A stretch of DNA of 64,000 bases, from the NCBI GenBank assembly GCA_934757865.1, contig CAKVLS010000002.1, positions 62,001 to 126,000 on the forward strand. The letters are read 5' to 3'. Shown here piece after piece: positions 7,482 to 16,972 of the stretch. How positions within the stretch are numbered: position 1 is the stretch's first letter; each line of letters begins with the position of its first letter. The position numbers and the translations under genes were made by a program. Origin of the DNA: an uncultured Clostridia bacterium. Its GTDB lineage: Bacteria; Bacillota; Clostridia; Christensenellales; UBA1242. The notes beneath the pieces were generated by a model. It saw only the letters and a list, made by a program, of their open reading frames with translations. It had not been told where the DNA came from and searched no databases.

Positions 7482-9668
7482 TTAGCTTAAGTTTTGCGGA
7501 TTAAGTTCCACAAACACGCTTATTTTATTTCGTTTTACTTTGTCACAGATATCAAAAATTGCTTTTGTGATTTCATCTTTGCTCTTGCTGTAATATCTAG
7601 TCAAAACTTGATATCTATATTTATTTTGGATACGAGTCTTAGGACATTTCATCGCCTGCAAATACACAAAATCGCTCTTGTAATTTGCTTTTAACTCGTT
7701 CATCTTGTCAAAAATTTCTCTTGTAACCGATATAACTTGGTCTTGATTTTCGCCAGAAACAAGCACTCTTAGTATGTTTGTAAAAGGCGGAAAATGTGAA
7801 ATTTCTCTTAGATTGATTTCTTTTTTATAAAAAGCCTCATAGTCATAATTGGTTACGCATCTATAAACATAATGTCTTGGGAAGTAAGTTTGAAGGACAA
7901 CTTTGCCTTCATACTCGCTTCTGCCAGCTCTGCCAGATACCTGTGTGATAAGGTCAAATGTTCTCTCGGTGGCACGAAAATCACTAAAATGCAGGCTTAA
8001 ATCGGCGTCTATTATACCAACTAGCGTTACATTGTTGAAGTCGTGTCCCTTAGCTATCATCTGTGTCCCTACTAAGATTGCAGGCGTTGTATGATTAAAC
8101 TCCTCTAAGATATTAGCATAAGCTTCTTTTGTTGTAGTTGTATCATTATCAAGTCTTAATATCTTAACCTCAGGGAAAGCTTGTTTTAGCTCATCTACTA
8201 TTCTTTGAGTGCCGACAGCGCCTAACTTAATGTAAGTACTCTTGCACTTAGGACAGCAAGTTAAGGCTTTGTACCTCTTGCTACAATAGTGGCATTTTAA
8301 CATATTTTCGTCCTTGTGATAAACAAGAGAAACATCGCAATCTGTACACTTAGCAACATAGCCACACTCTCTACACATCATAAATGATGAGTGGCCTCTG
8401 CGGTTAATGAATATCATTGCCTGTTTGTTGTTTTTTATGCAATCGGTAAGTTCGTTGATAAACTCTCTTGAGAAGATACCGGTATTGCCGTTTCTAATCT
8501 CGCTTAGCATATCAACTATTTTGATTTGCGGCAAACTTCTATTATTTACCCTATTAGGAAGTTCAAGAAGTATATACTCGCCGTTTTTAGCTTTGTAATA
8601 GCTATCAATACTAGGTGTTGCGCTACCAAGAACAAGCGGGCAGTCGTTAAGGTAAGCAAGATATCTTGCGACTGTATGAGTATAGTATCTAGGGTTACTC
8701 TCACTAAAATAACTCTGGTCATGCTCCTCATCAATAATAATAACACCGACATTATCAAGAGGTGCAAATATGCAAGACCTAGCACCTAAGGCGATTTTTG
8801 CCTTGCCAGTCTTTAATCTGTTCCACTCGTCCGCTCTCTCTCCACTAGATAGTGAACTATGAAGTATCGCAACAGTATCCCCAAAGGCGTTTCTAAATCT
8901 ACTAAGCATTTGAGGAGTTAACGAGATCTCAGGTACTAGCATTATAGCGGTTTTGCCTTCGGCAACGGCTTTTTTGATGCAATCAAGGTATACTTCTGTC
9001 TTGCCACTACCAGTTACACCATAAAGAAGGAAGGTATTATAATGCGAATTTTTAATAGCTTCGGCAGCTCTTTTTTGAAGGTCGGTCAGTTGTATTTCTT
9101 TTTTTTCAACAGTAAAAGTTGTCTTTGGCCTTCTATAAGAGACATCTTCTCTTATGCCTAAAATGTCCAAATCAACAAGCTTTTTGACAGCGGATGCACC
9201 AAACTTAGCGTTAAGCACAGATTGTTTCTCTTCGCCTTTTTCTTTTAGGTACTCAAAAGCTTTTAGTTGGCTAGTAGCTCTAGAAGATATTTTTGAGGGG
9301 TCGTCAGTTTTTAGGAAGATAGTTTTTTCTATTTTTTCTGAGTAGCCATTTCTAATTTCTGGCGGCAAAAATAGTCTAATACAATCGGCAAGTCTTAGAT
9401 AAAACTTTTCCTTCATAAAAAAACACAGCTGTACCATCTTGGGTGATAGTAACGGCTGTGAATCTAATTTTTTGATAATACATTTAAGTTTGTCAGCGTC
9501 AAAGTCTGATTTTTCTTTTGTATTTATTACATAGCCGTTAGTTGTGCGCCCAGCAAATGGTACAAGTACCCTATACCCAACCGTGATATTTTCACTATCG
9601 GGTATCTTATAATCAAAGATTTTATCTACATTGCTATTTAAGACATCTACTATTACTTCGGCTATCAT
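7482..9668 (-). CDS. priA: Primosomal protein N' (PriA helicase)
   Basis: A 728-residue replication-restart helicase. It has an N-terminal 3'-DNA-binding domain, a Walker A motif GVTGSGKTEVY (about residues 217-227), DEEH, and GTQMIAKGHDF in helicase motif V. The inserted zinc-binding region has eight Cys in paired CxxC arrangements (CREC, CTDC, CHYC, CPKC). It loads the replicative helicase at stalled forks. It lies between rpoZ and def with gaps of 11-13 bases. Confidence 0.96.
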   Translation of the reverse strand: MIAEVIVDVLNSNVDKIFDYKIPDSENITVGYRVLVPFAGRTTNGYVINTKEKSDFDADKLKCIIKKLDSQPLLSPKMVQLCFFMKEKFYLRLADCIRLFLPPEIRNGYSEKIEKTIFLKTDDPSKISSRATSQLKAFEYLKEKGEEKQSVLNAKFGASAVKKLVDLDILGIREDVSYRRPKTTFTVEKKEIQLTDLQKRAAEAIKNSHYNTFLLYGVTGSGKTEVYLDCIKKAVAEGKTAIMLVPEISLTPQMLSRFRNAFGDTVAILHSSLSSGERADEWNRLKTGKAKIALGARSCIFAPLDNVGVIIIDEEHDQSYFSESNPRYYTHTVARYLAYLNDCPLVLGSATPSIDSYYKAKNGEYILLELPNRVNNRSLPQIKIVDMLSEIRNGNTGIFSREFINELTDCIKNNKQAMIFINRRGHSSFMMCRECGYVAKCTDCDVSLVYHKDENMLKCHYCSKRYKALTCCPKCKSTYIKLGAVGTQRIVDELKQAFPEVKILRLDNDTTTTKEAYANILEEFNHTTPAILVGTQMIAKGHDFNNVTLVGIIDADLSLHFSDFRATERTFDLITQVSGRAGRSEYEGKVVLQTYFPRHYVYRCVTNYDYEAFYKKEINLREISHFPPFTNILRVLVSGENQDQVISVTREIFDKMNELKANYKSDFVYLQAMKCPKTRIQNKYRYQVLTRYYSKSKDEITKAIFDICDKVKRNKISVFVELNPQNLS

Positions 9669-9681
9669 TTAGTCCTACCTT

Positions 9682-9885
9682 TTATTCTTTATCAGGATTT
9701 ACGGCGATTATTTTTCCACTCTCTAATTCTTTTGCAGCTATTGAGATAGCTTTGTCTTGAGAATTCTCAATTACATCAGGAATAGTCTTCTCAAGTTCCT
9801 TTGCTCTTTTGCCTACGACAGTGGCAAGTATATATGAGTTGCCAACTTTTTCAGCCAATTTTTCGATACAAGGATATAACATCAT
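9682..9885 (-). CDS. rpoZ: RNA polymerase omega subunit
   Basis: A 67-residue protein starting MMLYPCIEKLAEKVGNSY, with VVGKRAKELEKTIPDVIENS and a C-terminal AAKELESGKIIAVN. This is the standard short Firmicutes omega that stabilises beta-prime. GAGGT lies 11 bases before the tandem ATGs, so the second ATG (9882) may also serve. The gene lies between ligA and priA; gmk, its usual upstream neighbour, is absent. The 76 bases upstream are very AT-rich and contain TTGTTA and TATAAT-like boxes that may form an internal promoter. Confidence 0.85.
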   Translation of the reverse strand: MMLYPCIEKLAEKVGNSYILATVVGKRAKELEKTIPDVIENSQDKAISIAAKELESGKIIAVNPDKE

Positions 9886-9961
9886 AAAGCAATTTACCTC
9901 TTTTATAATATATATAATTATTTAACAAGTGTATTATAACACACTAAAATAAAAATTACAA

Positions 9962-11902
9962 CTAGTTAATTGAAAGATATTTTTTGAATTCTTCTTCATC
10001 AATTATCTTAATTCCAAGCTGTTTAGCCTTGTCTAGTTTGCTACCAGCCTCAGCACCTGCAAGAACTATAGATGTGTTCTTTGAAACAGATGACACAACT
10101 TCGCCACCATTTTGCTCAATAAGAGCCTTAGCCTCATCTCTCGTGTAACTAGGCAATGTCCCAGTAAGCACGATTTTTAGCCCACTAAATACGCCATTTT
10201 GTGCCGCAGCGGTATTAGTTATCTTGATGCCAGCATCTTTTAGCTCACACAAAATAGCAAGGTTGTCTTCGTCCAAAAAGTACTCTTTGATATTCTTTGC
10301 GATAACAGGGCCGATGTCTTTTATCTTAGAGAGTTCCTCGGCGCTCGCATTTATTAAGTCGTCTAGAGTATCATATTTTTTGGCTAAATCTTTGGCGGTC
10401 TTTTCGCCAACGCCGTTAATTGACAAACTACTAATTAAATTGTTTAGTTTACACTCTTTACTTTTTTCGATAGCGGTAAGCAAGTTATTTATCTTCTTAT
10501 CCTTAAAGCCATCAAGTTTAGATATATCCTCAGCTGTTAAAGAATATATTTGAGACAACTTTCTTATGCCAAGATTGTCGTACATTTGCTCTGCAGTCTT
10601 AATGCTAAAGCCGTCAATATTAAGACAATTACGGCTAGCAAAATACGCAAGTTTGTTAGTTATCTTGCCACGGCAATTTGCATTTTTACAGTACACATTA
10701 GGTCCTATTTCTACAAGTTTTGAGCCACAGCTAGGACAAGTATCTATTTTTACTATTTCTTTGCTATCAGGGAAAGTCTGTGCAACAGACAACACCTCTG
10801 GTATAACCTCGTTGCTTCTCCTAACGAAGACTAGGCTATTTAGCATAACTTTCTTTTTCTTAATATCGTCATAGTTATTAAGTGTGGCTCTATTGACAGT
10901 AGCTCCGGCAAGCTCTACTGGGTCTAGTATTGCAATAGGAGTTACTTTACCAGTTCTGCCAACGCCCCAAAGGACATCTTTTAGCATAGTAGTAACTTCT
11001 TGTGCCTCAAACTTATACGCCATAGCCCATTTTGGGAATTTAGATGTGAAGCCAAACTCGGCTCTTGCTTTTACATCATTTAGCTTTAGAACCATACCAT
11101 CTATAAGAATATCTATTTTTGACTTGATAGCATCTACTCTATCAAGTTCTTTGAAGACATCTTCTTTTTTGTCAAATATCTTAAACTCATCGCCAGTTAA
11201 AAAGCCATTATCAACTAAAAATTGATGCTCTTCTTCTTGCGTCAAAAAGTCTCTATCAATATCGACTATATCGTAGAAAAAGACATCTAGGTTACGGCTA
11301 GCTGTTATACTTGTGTCCAAGTTTCTAATAGCTCCCGCCGCCGCATTACGAGCGTTTTTAAGGGGCTCAGAGGCTGTTTTGTTATATTTAGCAAGGTTAG
11401 ATAGAGTTATCATTCCTTCGCCTTGTACGGTTACATTTCCGGTATAATTTATCTTAAGAGGAACGGACTTGATAGTCTTAACCTGAGCGGTTACGTCTTC
11501 GCCTACAAGTCCATTGCCACGAGTAGAAGCCCTGAACAAATATCCGTCTCTATACTCTACTACTATACGAAGACCGTCATACTTGTACTCTAATGTAAAC
11601 TTAGCATTAGGAAGTTCTAGTTTGACATCATCTATCCATTTGCCAAGCTCCTCATGAGAGTTGCATTTGTCTAAGCTATACAAGCGGACTTTGTGCTCAA
11701 CTTTTTTGAAGCCCTTCAAAATCTCTCCACCTACCCTTTGGGTTGGAGAATCTTTTAGTATGACGCCGGTTGATTTTTCGATAGCGACAAGCTCGTCATA
11801 AAGTTTATCATAATCCTTGTCCGCAACTATTGGGTTATCCAAAACATAATAGTTATAGGCGTATTTATTTAGCTCTTGTACAAGCCACTCTTGCCTTGTC
11901 AT
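9962..11902 (-). CDS. ligA: NAD-dependent DNA ligase LigA
   Basis: A 646-residue ligase sealing nicks during replication and repair. The order is an N-terminal Ia domain with DNPIVADKDYDKLYDEL, the adenylation domain with the nucleophilic Lys in EYKYDGLRI, an OB fold with DVLWGVGRTGKVTP, a four-Cys zinc finger (CPSC...YCKNANC), helix-hairpin-helix repeats (about 440-560) and a C-terminal BRCT domain starting at GVFSGLKIVLTG. The length is close to the family norm of about 670. It begins one base after the pcrA stop, the common pcrA-ligA pair. Confidence 0.97.
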   Translation of the reverse strand: MTRQEWLVQELNKYAYNYYVLDNPIVADKDYDKLYDELVAIEKSTGVILKDSPTQRVGGEILKGFKKVEHKVRLYSLDKCNSHEELGKWIDDVKLELPNAKFTLEYKYDGLRIVVEYRDGYLFRASTRGNGLVGEDVTAQVKTIKSVPLKINYTGNVTVQGEGMITLSNLAKYNKTASEPLKNARNAAAGAIRNLDTSITASRNLDVFFYDIVDIDRDFLTQEEEHQFLVDNGFLTGDEFKIFDKKEDVFKELDRVDAIKSKIDILIDGMVLKLNDVKARAEFGFTSKFPKWAMAYKFEAQEVTTMLKDVLWGVGRTGKVTPIAILDPVELAGATVNRATLNNYDDIKKKKVMLNSLVFVRRSNEVIPEVLSVAQTFPDSKEIVKIDTCPSCGSKLVEIGPNVYCKNANCRGKITNKLAYFASRNCLNIDGFSIKTAEQMYDNLGIRKLSQIYSLTAEDISKLDGFKDKKINNLLTAIEKSKECKLNNLISSLSINGVGEKTAKDLAKKYDTLDDLINASAEELSKIKDIGPVIAKNIKEYFLDEDNLAILCELKDAGIKITNTAAAQNGVFSGLKIVLTGTLPSYTRDEAKALIEQNGGEVVSSVSKNTSIVLAGAEAGSKLDKAKQLGIKIIDEEEFKKYLSIN

Positions 11903-11903
11903 A

Positions 11904-14177
11904 TTACTCTCCTTTTATAACTTTGATTGGGGCGTATTCTAGCGACAAAGTCTTAGTACCAAAGTCCTTAAACTCTACTGTTGCTAGCTTGCTTGATTGG
12001 TCTATCTTAATAATATTGCCTATTCCAAACTTTGTATGCAATACCTGAGCGCCTTCTTTGAAATCGCCTATTGGGCTTGGCTTGGTGGTTGCAATGGTAT
12101 TAGTTGGCATAGAAAAACTTACCTTTGATCTTTCATATCCGGCAAAGTTGTAATTATTTTTGGTGTAAGCGAAGTTGCTATTATCAAGAGATGCTTTGCC
12201 AAAGTTCTGACTTTGACGATCGCCTTGAAGGTTAAGCTCAGTTATGAACTTAGAAGGAATCATATAATCTCTTCTGCCGTACATAAAACGAGTTTTTGCA
12301 TTGGTTAGATATAGCCTTTGTTCGGCACGAGTGATAGCTACATACATAAGTCTACGCTCTTCTTCCATATCTTTGCTAGTGCTGCCCATCCTAACAAGTG
12401 GGAAAATTCTATCTTCTAGTCCTATAACAAATACTACCTTAAACTCAAGACCTTTAACCGAGTGAACGGTAGCAAGAGTTACGGCGTTGTTTGCCTCATC
12501 GTAGCTATCAATATCGCTAGACAAAGTAACAGATTGCAAGTACTCTTCTAGTGTTGAATTTGGGTTAAGCTCAAAGTACTCATCTACTGATTGAACAAAA
12601 GCGTCTATGTTCATAAGTTTGCTCAAATCTTCTTCTGAGCCTGAAGAATATGCCTTTTTGAAATCAATCTTGTTTAGCATATATCTTACGAAGTCAGTAG
12701 GTTGCTTTTGTTTCATATTTTCCAAAAGGTCAAGATATAAACTTTTGAAATTATCAAATTTGTGCTGAATACTATCCGCTAAGAAAAACTCTTCGTCTGG
12801 GTTAAGTATAAGGGTCAAAAGTCCTACGCTGTAATACTTAGCCTGAGTGTTAAGCTCAGCAAGTGAAGCGTCACCTATACCTCTACGAGGGAAGTTAATA
12901 ATACGCATAAGTGCTGAGCTATCTTGTGGGTTAACTAATATTCTAAGATAAGACAATACAGCTTTTATCTCTTGTCTCTCGAAAAATTTGAAACCGCCAA
13001 AGACTCTGTGAGGTATATTGTAGTTAAGGAACTTTTCCTCAAAAGGTCTAGTTAGTGCATTAAGTCTCATAAGCACTGCTATATCGCTGTAGTTGTATCC
13101 GCTGTTTTTTACAAGATTATAAATATTAGATGCGACATACTCAGCCTCGGCATTTTCATCTTGTAGTGAATAATATTCTACCCTAACGCCTTCACTATTA
13201 TCCGTCCAAAGTGTTTTTGGATATCTTTCTGTATTATTTTTAATTAATGCATTTGCAAGTCTTAAAATATTTTTTGTGCTTCTATAATTCTGTTCTAGCT
13301 TAAATGTTAAACAATCTGGAAAATCTTTAGCAAAATTTAAAATATTTGAAATATCTGCTCCTCGCCATCCATATATTAATTGATCCTCATCACCAACCAC
13401 AAAAATATTTCTATTTTTCTGAGCCAATAATTTAACTATGTCATATTGAACCTTATTAGTATCTTGGAATTCATCTATATGAATATATCTATATTTCTCT
13501 TGATAATAATTTAAAACTTCAGGACATGTTATAAAAAGTTCATATGTTTTAGTAAGCAAATCATCAAAATCTAATGCATTATTATTTTCTAATTCAATTT
13601 GGTAATTATTATATATTCTAGCATAAATATCTATATCTTTAACATCTTGATACATTTTTTGATAATCAAATGGATTTAAGTTTTGGTTTTTAGCATTTGA
13701 AATATGCCATAAAGCATTTTTCTTTGTATATTCATCGCTTATATTTAAATCATTAAAAACATCTTTCAGTATTTTTTCTTTATCTGAATCATTATATACT
13801 GAAAAATTATTATCAAAACCTTTTCTATAATCAGTGCCATATTTTAAGTTAAGTTTTTTCTGAAGAGAATTTATATTTTTTCTTAATATTCTACAACACA
13901 TGGCATGAAAAGTATATCCATCTATTTTCTTTACACTTTCATCACCTAAAAGAATTGCAATTCTATTTTTCATCTCATTGGCGGCTTTGTTAGTGAAAGT
14001 AATCGCCAAAATATTAGAAGGCGAAACATCTTTGTCCCGAATAAGATACGCAATACGATATGTAAGTAGTCTAGTCTTGCCGCTACCAGCACCTGCTGTG
14101 ACAAGAATAGGCCCTTCAGTTTCTTGAAGGGCTAAGCGTTGTTCTGTATTAAGGTCGTTAAGGTCAAATGTTTTCAT
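11904..14177 (-). CDS. pcrA: ATP-dependent DNA helicase PcrA (UvrD/Rep family)
   Basis: A 757-residue superfamily 1A helicase. Motifs in order: GAGSGKTRLLTYR (Walker A, near residue 27), ITFTNKAANEM, HIDEFQDTN (DExx), VVGDEDQLIYGWRGA, QNYRS, and TVHSVKGLEFKVVF with RLMYVAITRA near the end. A C-terminal Tudor-like tail is present (VLHTKFGIGNIIKI). The start at 14177 aligns with the family; the frame extends to 14213 but that part carries the promoter. There is no Shine-Dalgarno site: a TATAAT box ends six bases before the ATG, so the mRNA is probably leaderless. The part at 13195-13975 (residues about 67-327) is markedly more AT-rich with different codon use. Confidence 0.95.
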   Translation of the reverse strand: MKTFDLNDLNTEQRLALQETEGPILVTAGAGSGKTRLLTYRIAYLIRDKDVSPSNILAITFTNKAANEMKNRIAILLGDESVKKIDGYTFHAMCCRILRKNINSLQKKLNLKYGTDYRKGFDNNFSVYNDSDKEKILKDVFNDLNISDEYTKKNALWHISNAKNQNLNPFDYQKMYQDVKDIDIYARIYNNYQIELENNNALDFDDLLTKTYELFITCPEVLNYYQEKYRYIHIDEFQDTNKVQYDIVKLLAQKNRNIFVVGDEDQLIYGWRGADISNILNFAKDFPDCLTFKLEQNYRSTKNILRLANALIKNNTERYPKTLWTDNSEGVRVEYYSLQDENAEAEYVASNIYNLVKNSGYNYSDIAVLMRLNALTRPFEEKFLNYNIPHRVFGGFKFFERQEIKAVLSYLRILVNPQDSSALMRIINFPRRGIGDASLAELNTQAKYYSVGLLTLILNPDEEFFLADSIQHKFDNFKSLYLDLLENMKQKQPTDFVRYMLNKIDFKKAYSSGSEEDLSKLMNIDAFVQSVDEYFELNPNSTLEEYLQSVTLSSDIDSYDEANNAVTLATVHSVKGLEFKVVFVIGLEDRIFPLVRMGSTSKDMEEERRLMYVAITRAEQRLYLTNAKTRFMYGRRDYMIPSKFITELNLQGDRQSQNFGKASLDNSNFAYTKNNYNFAGYERSKVSFSMPTNTIATTKPSPIGDFKEGAQVLHTKFGIGNIIKIDQSSKLATVEFKDFGTKTLSLEYAPIKVIKGE

Positions 14178-14183
14178 AACGCT

Positions 14184-14213
14184 ATTATACCAAACTAGCC
14201 GCACAAAAATCAA
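14184..14213 (-). promoter_or_regulatory. Promoter of the pcrA operon, predicted leaderless start
   Basis: TTGATT (14208-14213), an 18-base spacer, then TATAAT (14184-14189). The pcrA ATG follows after six bases, so the usual start seven bases after the -10 falls on the A of the ATG. Confidence 0.65.
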
Positions 14214-14543
14214 TCACTTTATAAAATAAATATAATATATTTTTATATATGTGTCCTGTGTCCCTTTTCTGACGCACCTAAAAGAATAAGCTCAAAATAA
14301 ACAAAAAAAACGCTTAAAAATATAAGCGTTCTTTTTATTAGATTATTTTTGTTATATTTTGATAAATCATTTTTTTCAATAATTTACATTTTAGCCTAAA
14401 CCAAAGATAGACAAAAAATGTGCATTTTAAGAATTTTATAGATAGGCATTTTAACAGATTTTTATTAGATTTTTGTTAAGTCCTATATTAAGACCTTTAA
14501 TAAGTTCCTATTTAGCTAATATCTTTAACTTTTCGCATTGGCC
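14214..14543. other. Intergenic region with one bidirectional terminator
   Basis: About 330 AT-rich bases between pcrA and the unknown minus-strand gene. Besides the hairpin at 14309-14330 no open frame with a ribosome binding site was found. Confidence 0.6.
14301..14336. terminator. Terminator hairpin, best on the minus strand
   Basis: Perfect 8-bp stem AACGCTTA/TAAGCGTT at 14309-14330 with an A run before and a T-rich run after it. The minus-strand T run (8 T) is stronger, so it probably ends the 14544-14912 transcript. Confidence 0.7.
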
Positions 14544-14912
14544 TTACGCAAGGGCTACTAAATGCTCTTTGTAATATCTTTGTTTAAGTTCTTTGTACTT
14601 AAAATTAAGTGTTGAAATATAATGTTGTTTAGCCTCAAAGTCTAGCCCCGAAAAGACTTTCTTATCTATTAGCTCTCCGATTGGATTGATTTTGTCTAGT
14701 CCGGCGGTGATTATGTGACAAACTTTCTTATATAGCATTTCATCATAGGTGCTAATAGTCACGCACTCCTTCTTTTGTTTTAACTCTGGTTTTCTGATGT
14801 ACTCCCCAAAATTTGTTGGTCTTGGCAACGCTTTTACCCCATCATAGCTGTTGCACTTTAGTCTTGCTTTTGCGCTCTTGGCAAGCAAAGACAAACTACT
14901 TGTTTTTGACAT
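14544..14912 (-). CDS. Unknown 122-residue protein
   Basis: No family is recognised. The product is basic in its first third (many Lys and Arg, including SAKARLKCNSYDGVKALPR) and helical in the last third (KQHYISTLNFKYKELKQRYYKEH), with no signal peptide or membrane segment, so it is probably a cytoplasmic, perhaps nucleic-acid-associated, protein. GGAGG lies nine bases before the ATG and a terminator lies downstream, so expression as a single-gene transcript is likely. Base and codon use match the neighbours. Coding confidence rests on the start signal, length and composition. Confidence 0.65.
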   Translation of the reverse strand: MSKTSSLSLLAKSAKARLKCNSYDGVKALPRPTNFGEYIRKPELKQKKECVTISTYDEMLYKKVCHIITAGLDKINPIGELIDKKVFSGLDFEAKQHYISTLNFKYKELKQRYYKEHLVALA

Positions 14913-15368
14913 ATTTTTTCCTCCACATAAAATATTAACTGTGTCACTTTCGCAACAGTTTCAATTATACGCAAATGCATATTTTTAGCAAATAAAAGCA
15001 CAGTCTAATATGGTCGAAAAATAGTTACTTTTATGGACAAATAGTTATAAATAACAAGTTTTAGAAGATTTTTGGCTTCTCTCAACAAAATACGCTAAAA
15101 AATCCCCTTCGCAAAAATCTTATGTAAAAAATAAAAAGGTAAAAAACAAAATAATAAAGAATACTTAGTCAATTAAAAACTTACTTAGTTAATTATTCAA
15201 GCCCCCAACAGCAATATGAAAATAAAGCATATAATCCTAAACAAAACAAAAAATGTATATATGTCTATAAATAAATATGCCTGTAAATAAAAAAATGCTT
15301 GCAGGCTGATATAAATAAAAAGGCTTCTATAAATAAAAAAATGAGTGAGATAAACTCACTCAAAAAAA
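14913..15368. other. AT-rich intergenic region with degenerate TATAAATAAA repeats
   Basis: About 455 bases between the unknown gene and rpsU. At 15256-15340 the element TRTAAATAAA recurs four times at irregular spacing, some copies next to TGC. No open frame with a ribosome binding site and no recognisable RNA was found. Confidence 0.4.
15343..15368 (-). terminator. Terminator of rpsU
   Basis: Stem GAGTGAG/CTCACTC with a short loop at 15343-15361; on the minus strand it is followed by ATTTTTTTATTT and lies directly after the rpsU stop. Confidence 0.8.
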
Positions 15369-15545
15369 TTACTTATTTTTTCTCTTTCTAGCAGCTTCTG
15401 CTTTTTTCTTTCTCTTTACGCTTGGCTTCTCATAAGCCTCTCTTTTACGAAGGTCACCAATGATGCCGTCTTTTTGGCACTTTCTCTTAAATCTCTTAAG
15501 TGCGCTCTCTAAGCTCTCGTTCTCGCCTACTTTAACTGTTGACAT
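15369..15545 (-). CDS. rpsU: 30S ribosomal protein S21
   Basis: A 58-residue protein. It starts [20 protein letters not shown], contains [22 protein letters not shown] and ends in a run of Lys and Arg, the full S21 pattern. S21 sits near the 3' end of 16S rRNA and helps Shine-Dalgarno interactions. A GAGGGGGTGA site precedes the ATG. It is transcribed alone from its own promoter and has its own terminator, so it is not in the Bacillus yqeY operon. Confidence 0.95.
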   Translation of the reverse strand: MSTVKVGENESLESALKRFKRKCQKDGIIGDLRKREAYEKPSVKRKKKAEAARKRKNK

Positions 15546-15585
15546 GTTATTGATTCACCCCCTCGTAAATAAACTAACAAAAATA

Positions 15586-15613
15586 ATTATATATAAATAA
15601 ATAAAAATGTCAA
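15586..15613 (-). promoter_or_regulatory. Sigma-A promoter of rpsU
   Basis: Perfect TTGACA (15608-15613), 16-base spacer, perfect TATAAT (15586-15591), about 40 bases before the start codon. Confidence 0.8.
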
Positions 15614-15715
15614 CTACTTTTTTTGCAAGTTTTTTTGAGTAAAAATTTAGCTATCTATTCTAAAAGAACTATTGATAGTTGCATGCTCAAAATTATATAC
15701 AAAAAATTATTTTTA

Positions 15716-16972
15716 TTAATCCTCTATAAGCTCTGCTATAGCGCCGTCTTTGTAAGGTTTTATTACCTTTACTTTTACGACTTTGTTTGTCAAATCTTTA
15801 TTGCTTAAGATATAGCATCTTATATAATTCTTTGAATAACCGACCCAATGGCCTAAGGTCTTTTCTTCTACTAAGACCTCTAATGTGTTGTTTTGGTTGT
15901 ATGCAATAAAGTCATTTTTTAGCCCATTTACTATTGGTTTTAGTGCCATTTCTCTTGCTTTGATTACCGACCCGTTAATCTGTGGTAGTTTTGCGGCTAC
16001 TGTTCCTTCACGGCGTGAATAAGCAAAATAATGCACAGCTGAGAACTTAACTTTTGACAAAAATTGTTTGCTTATCTCAAAGTCCTCATCAGTCTCTGTT
16101 GGGTAACCGACTATTAGGTCGGTAGTGATACCCGCATACGGAAAGTACTCTCTTATAAGGTTAACTTTCTCAAGATACTCGCTTGAAGTGTAGTGTCTAT
16201 TCATTTCTTTTAGGACTTTGTCGCAGCCATTTTGAAGTGACAAATGGAACTGTGGACAAAAGTTTTTTACTTGTTTTAGTATTTCAAGAAACTCACGAGT
16301 TACGACATTGACCTCTAACGAACCTATACGAAGTCTTACCGTGCAGTCCTTTAGCATGTACATAAGTTTGCCTAGGGCAAGCTCTCCATCTATGCGATAG
16401 TCAGACATATTGATGCCTGTTATTACAATCTCTTTAGCGGTTTTGGATAGGGCATTTACTTCTTTTACGATAGACTCTGGACTCCTTGATCTACTCCTAC
16501 CTCTTATATATGGTATCAAACAGTAATTACAAAAATTGTTACAACCGTCTTGAATCTTAACATAAGCTCTAATTCTGTCGCACTCGTTTACAAATAGGTT
16601 GTCCTCGTATACTTTGTGATCAATAGGAAGAACATCAATAAAGTTGTCTTCTATATAGTTAGCGATATTACCTTTGCCCATTGTGCCAAGTATTACTTTT
16701 ACATTTGGCTTATCTTTGAACTGGTCAGCGTTATTTTGGGTAGCACAGCCACAAAGCAAAATTTTAGCATCTTTGTTAAGAGCGGTTATTTTTGAGATAA
16801 ATTGTCTACTCTTTTTTTCTGCCTCGCTAGTTACAGCGCAGGTATTAACAATATAAACATCTGCTGGTTCAAGCTCTTGTGTTACTTCGCACTTGCCTTT
16901 TAGATTACAGACTATACTGTCTATTTCGTACTGATTGACCTTGCAGCCAAGGTTGATGCAGCATATTTTCAT
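15716..16972 (-). CDS. mtaB: tRNA-t6A37 methylthiotransferase MtaB (YqeV)
   Basis: A 418-residue radical SAM methylthiotransferase converting t6A37 to ms2t6A37 in tRNAs reading ANN codons. The N-terminal UPF0004 domain begins MKICCINLGCKVNQYEIDSI and carries NTCAVTSEAEKKS. The radical SAM cluster motif is CNNFCNYCLIPYIRGRSRSR (about residues 144-163). A TRAM domain occupies the end. The GCKVNQ signature separates MtaB from MiaB and RimO. It overlaps rsmE by four bases. Confidence 0.93.
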   Translation of the reverse strand: MKICCINLGCKVNQYEIDSIVCNLKGKCEVTQELEPADVYIVNTCAVTSEAEKKSRQFISKITALNKDAKILLCGCATQNNADQFKDKPNVKVILGTMGKGNIANYIEDNFIDVLPIDHKVYEDNLFVNECDRIRAYVKIQDGCNNFCNYCLIPYIRGRSRSRSPESIVKEVNALSKTAKEIVITGINMSDYRIDGELALGKLMYMLKDCTVRLRIGSLEVNVVTREFLEILKQVKNFCPQFHLSLQNGCDKVLKEMNRHYTSSEYLEKVNLIREYFPYAGITTDLIVGYPTETDEDFEISKQFLSKVKFSAVHYFAYSRREGTVAAKLPQINGSVIKAREMALKPIVNGLKNDFIAYNQNNTLEVLVEEKTLGHWVGYSKNYIRCYILSNKDLTNKVVKVKVIKPYKDGAIAELIED

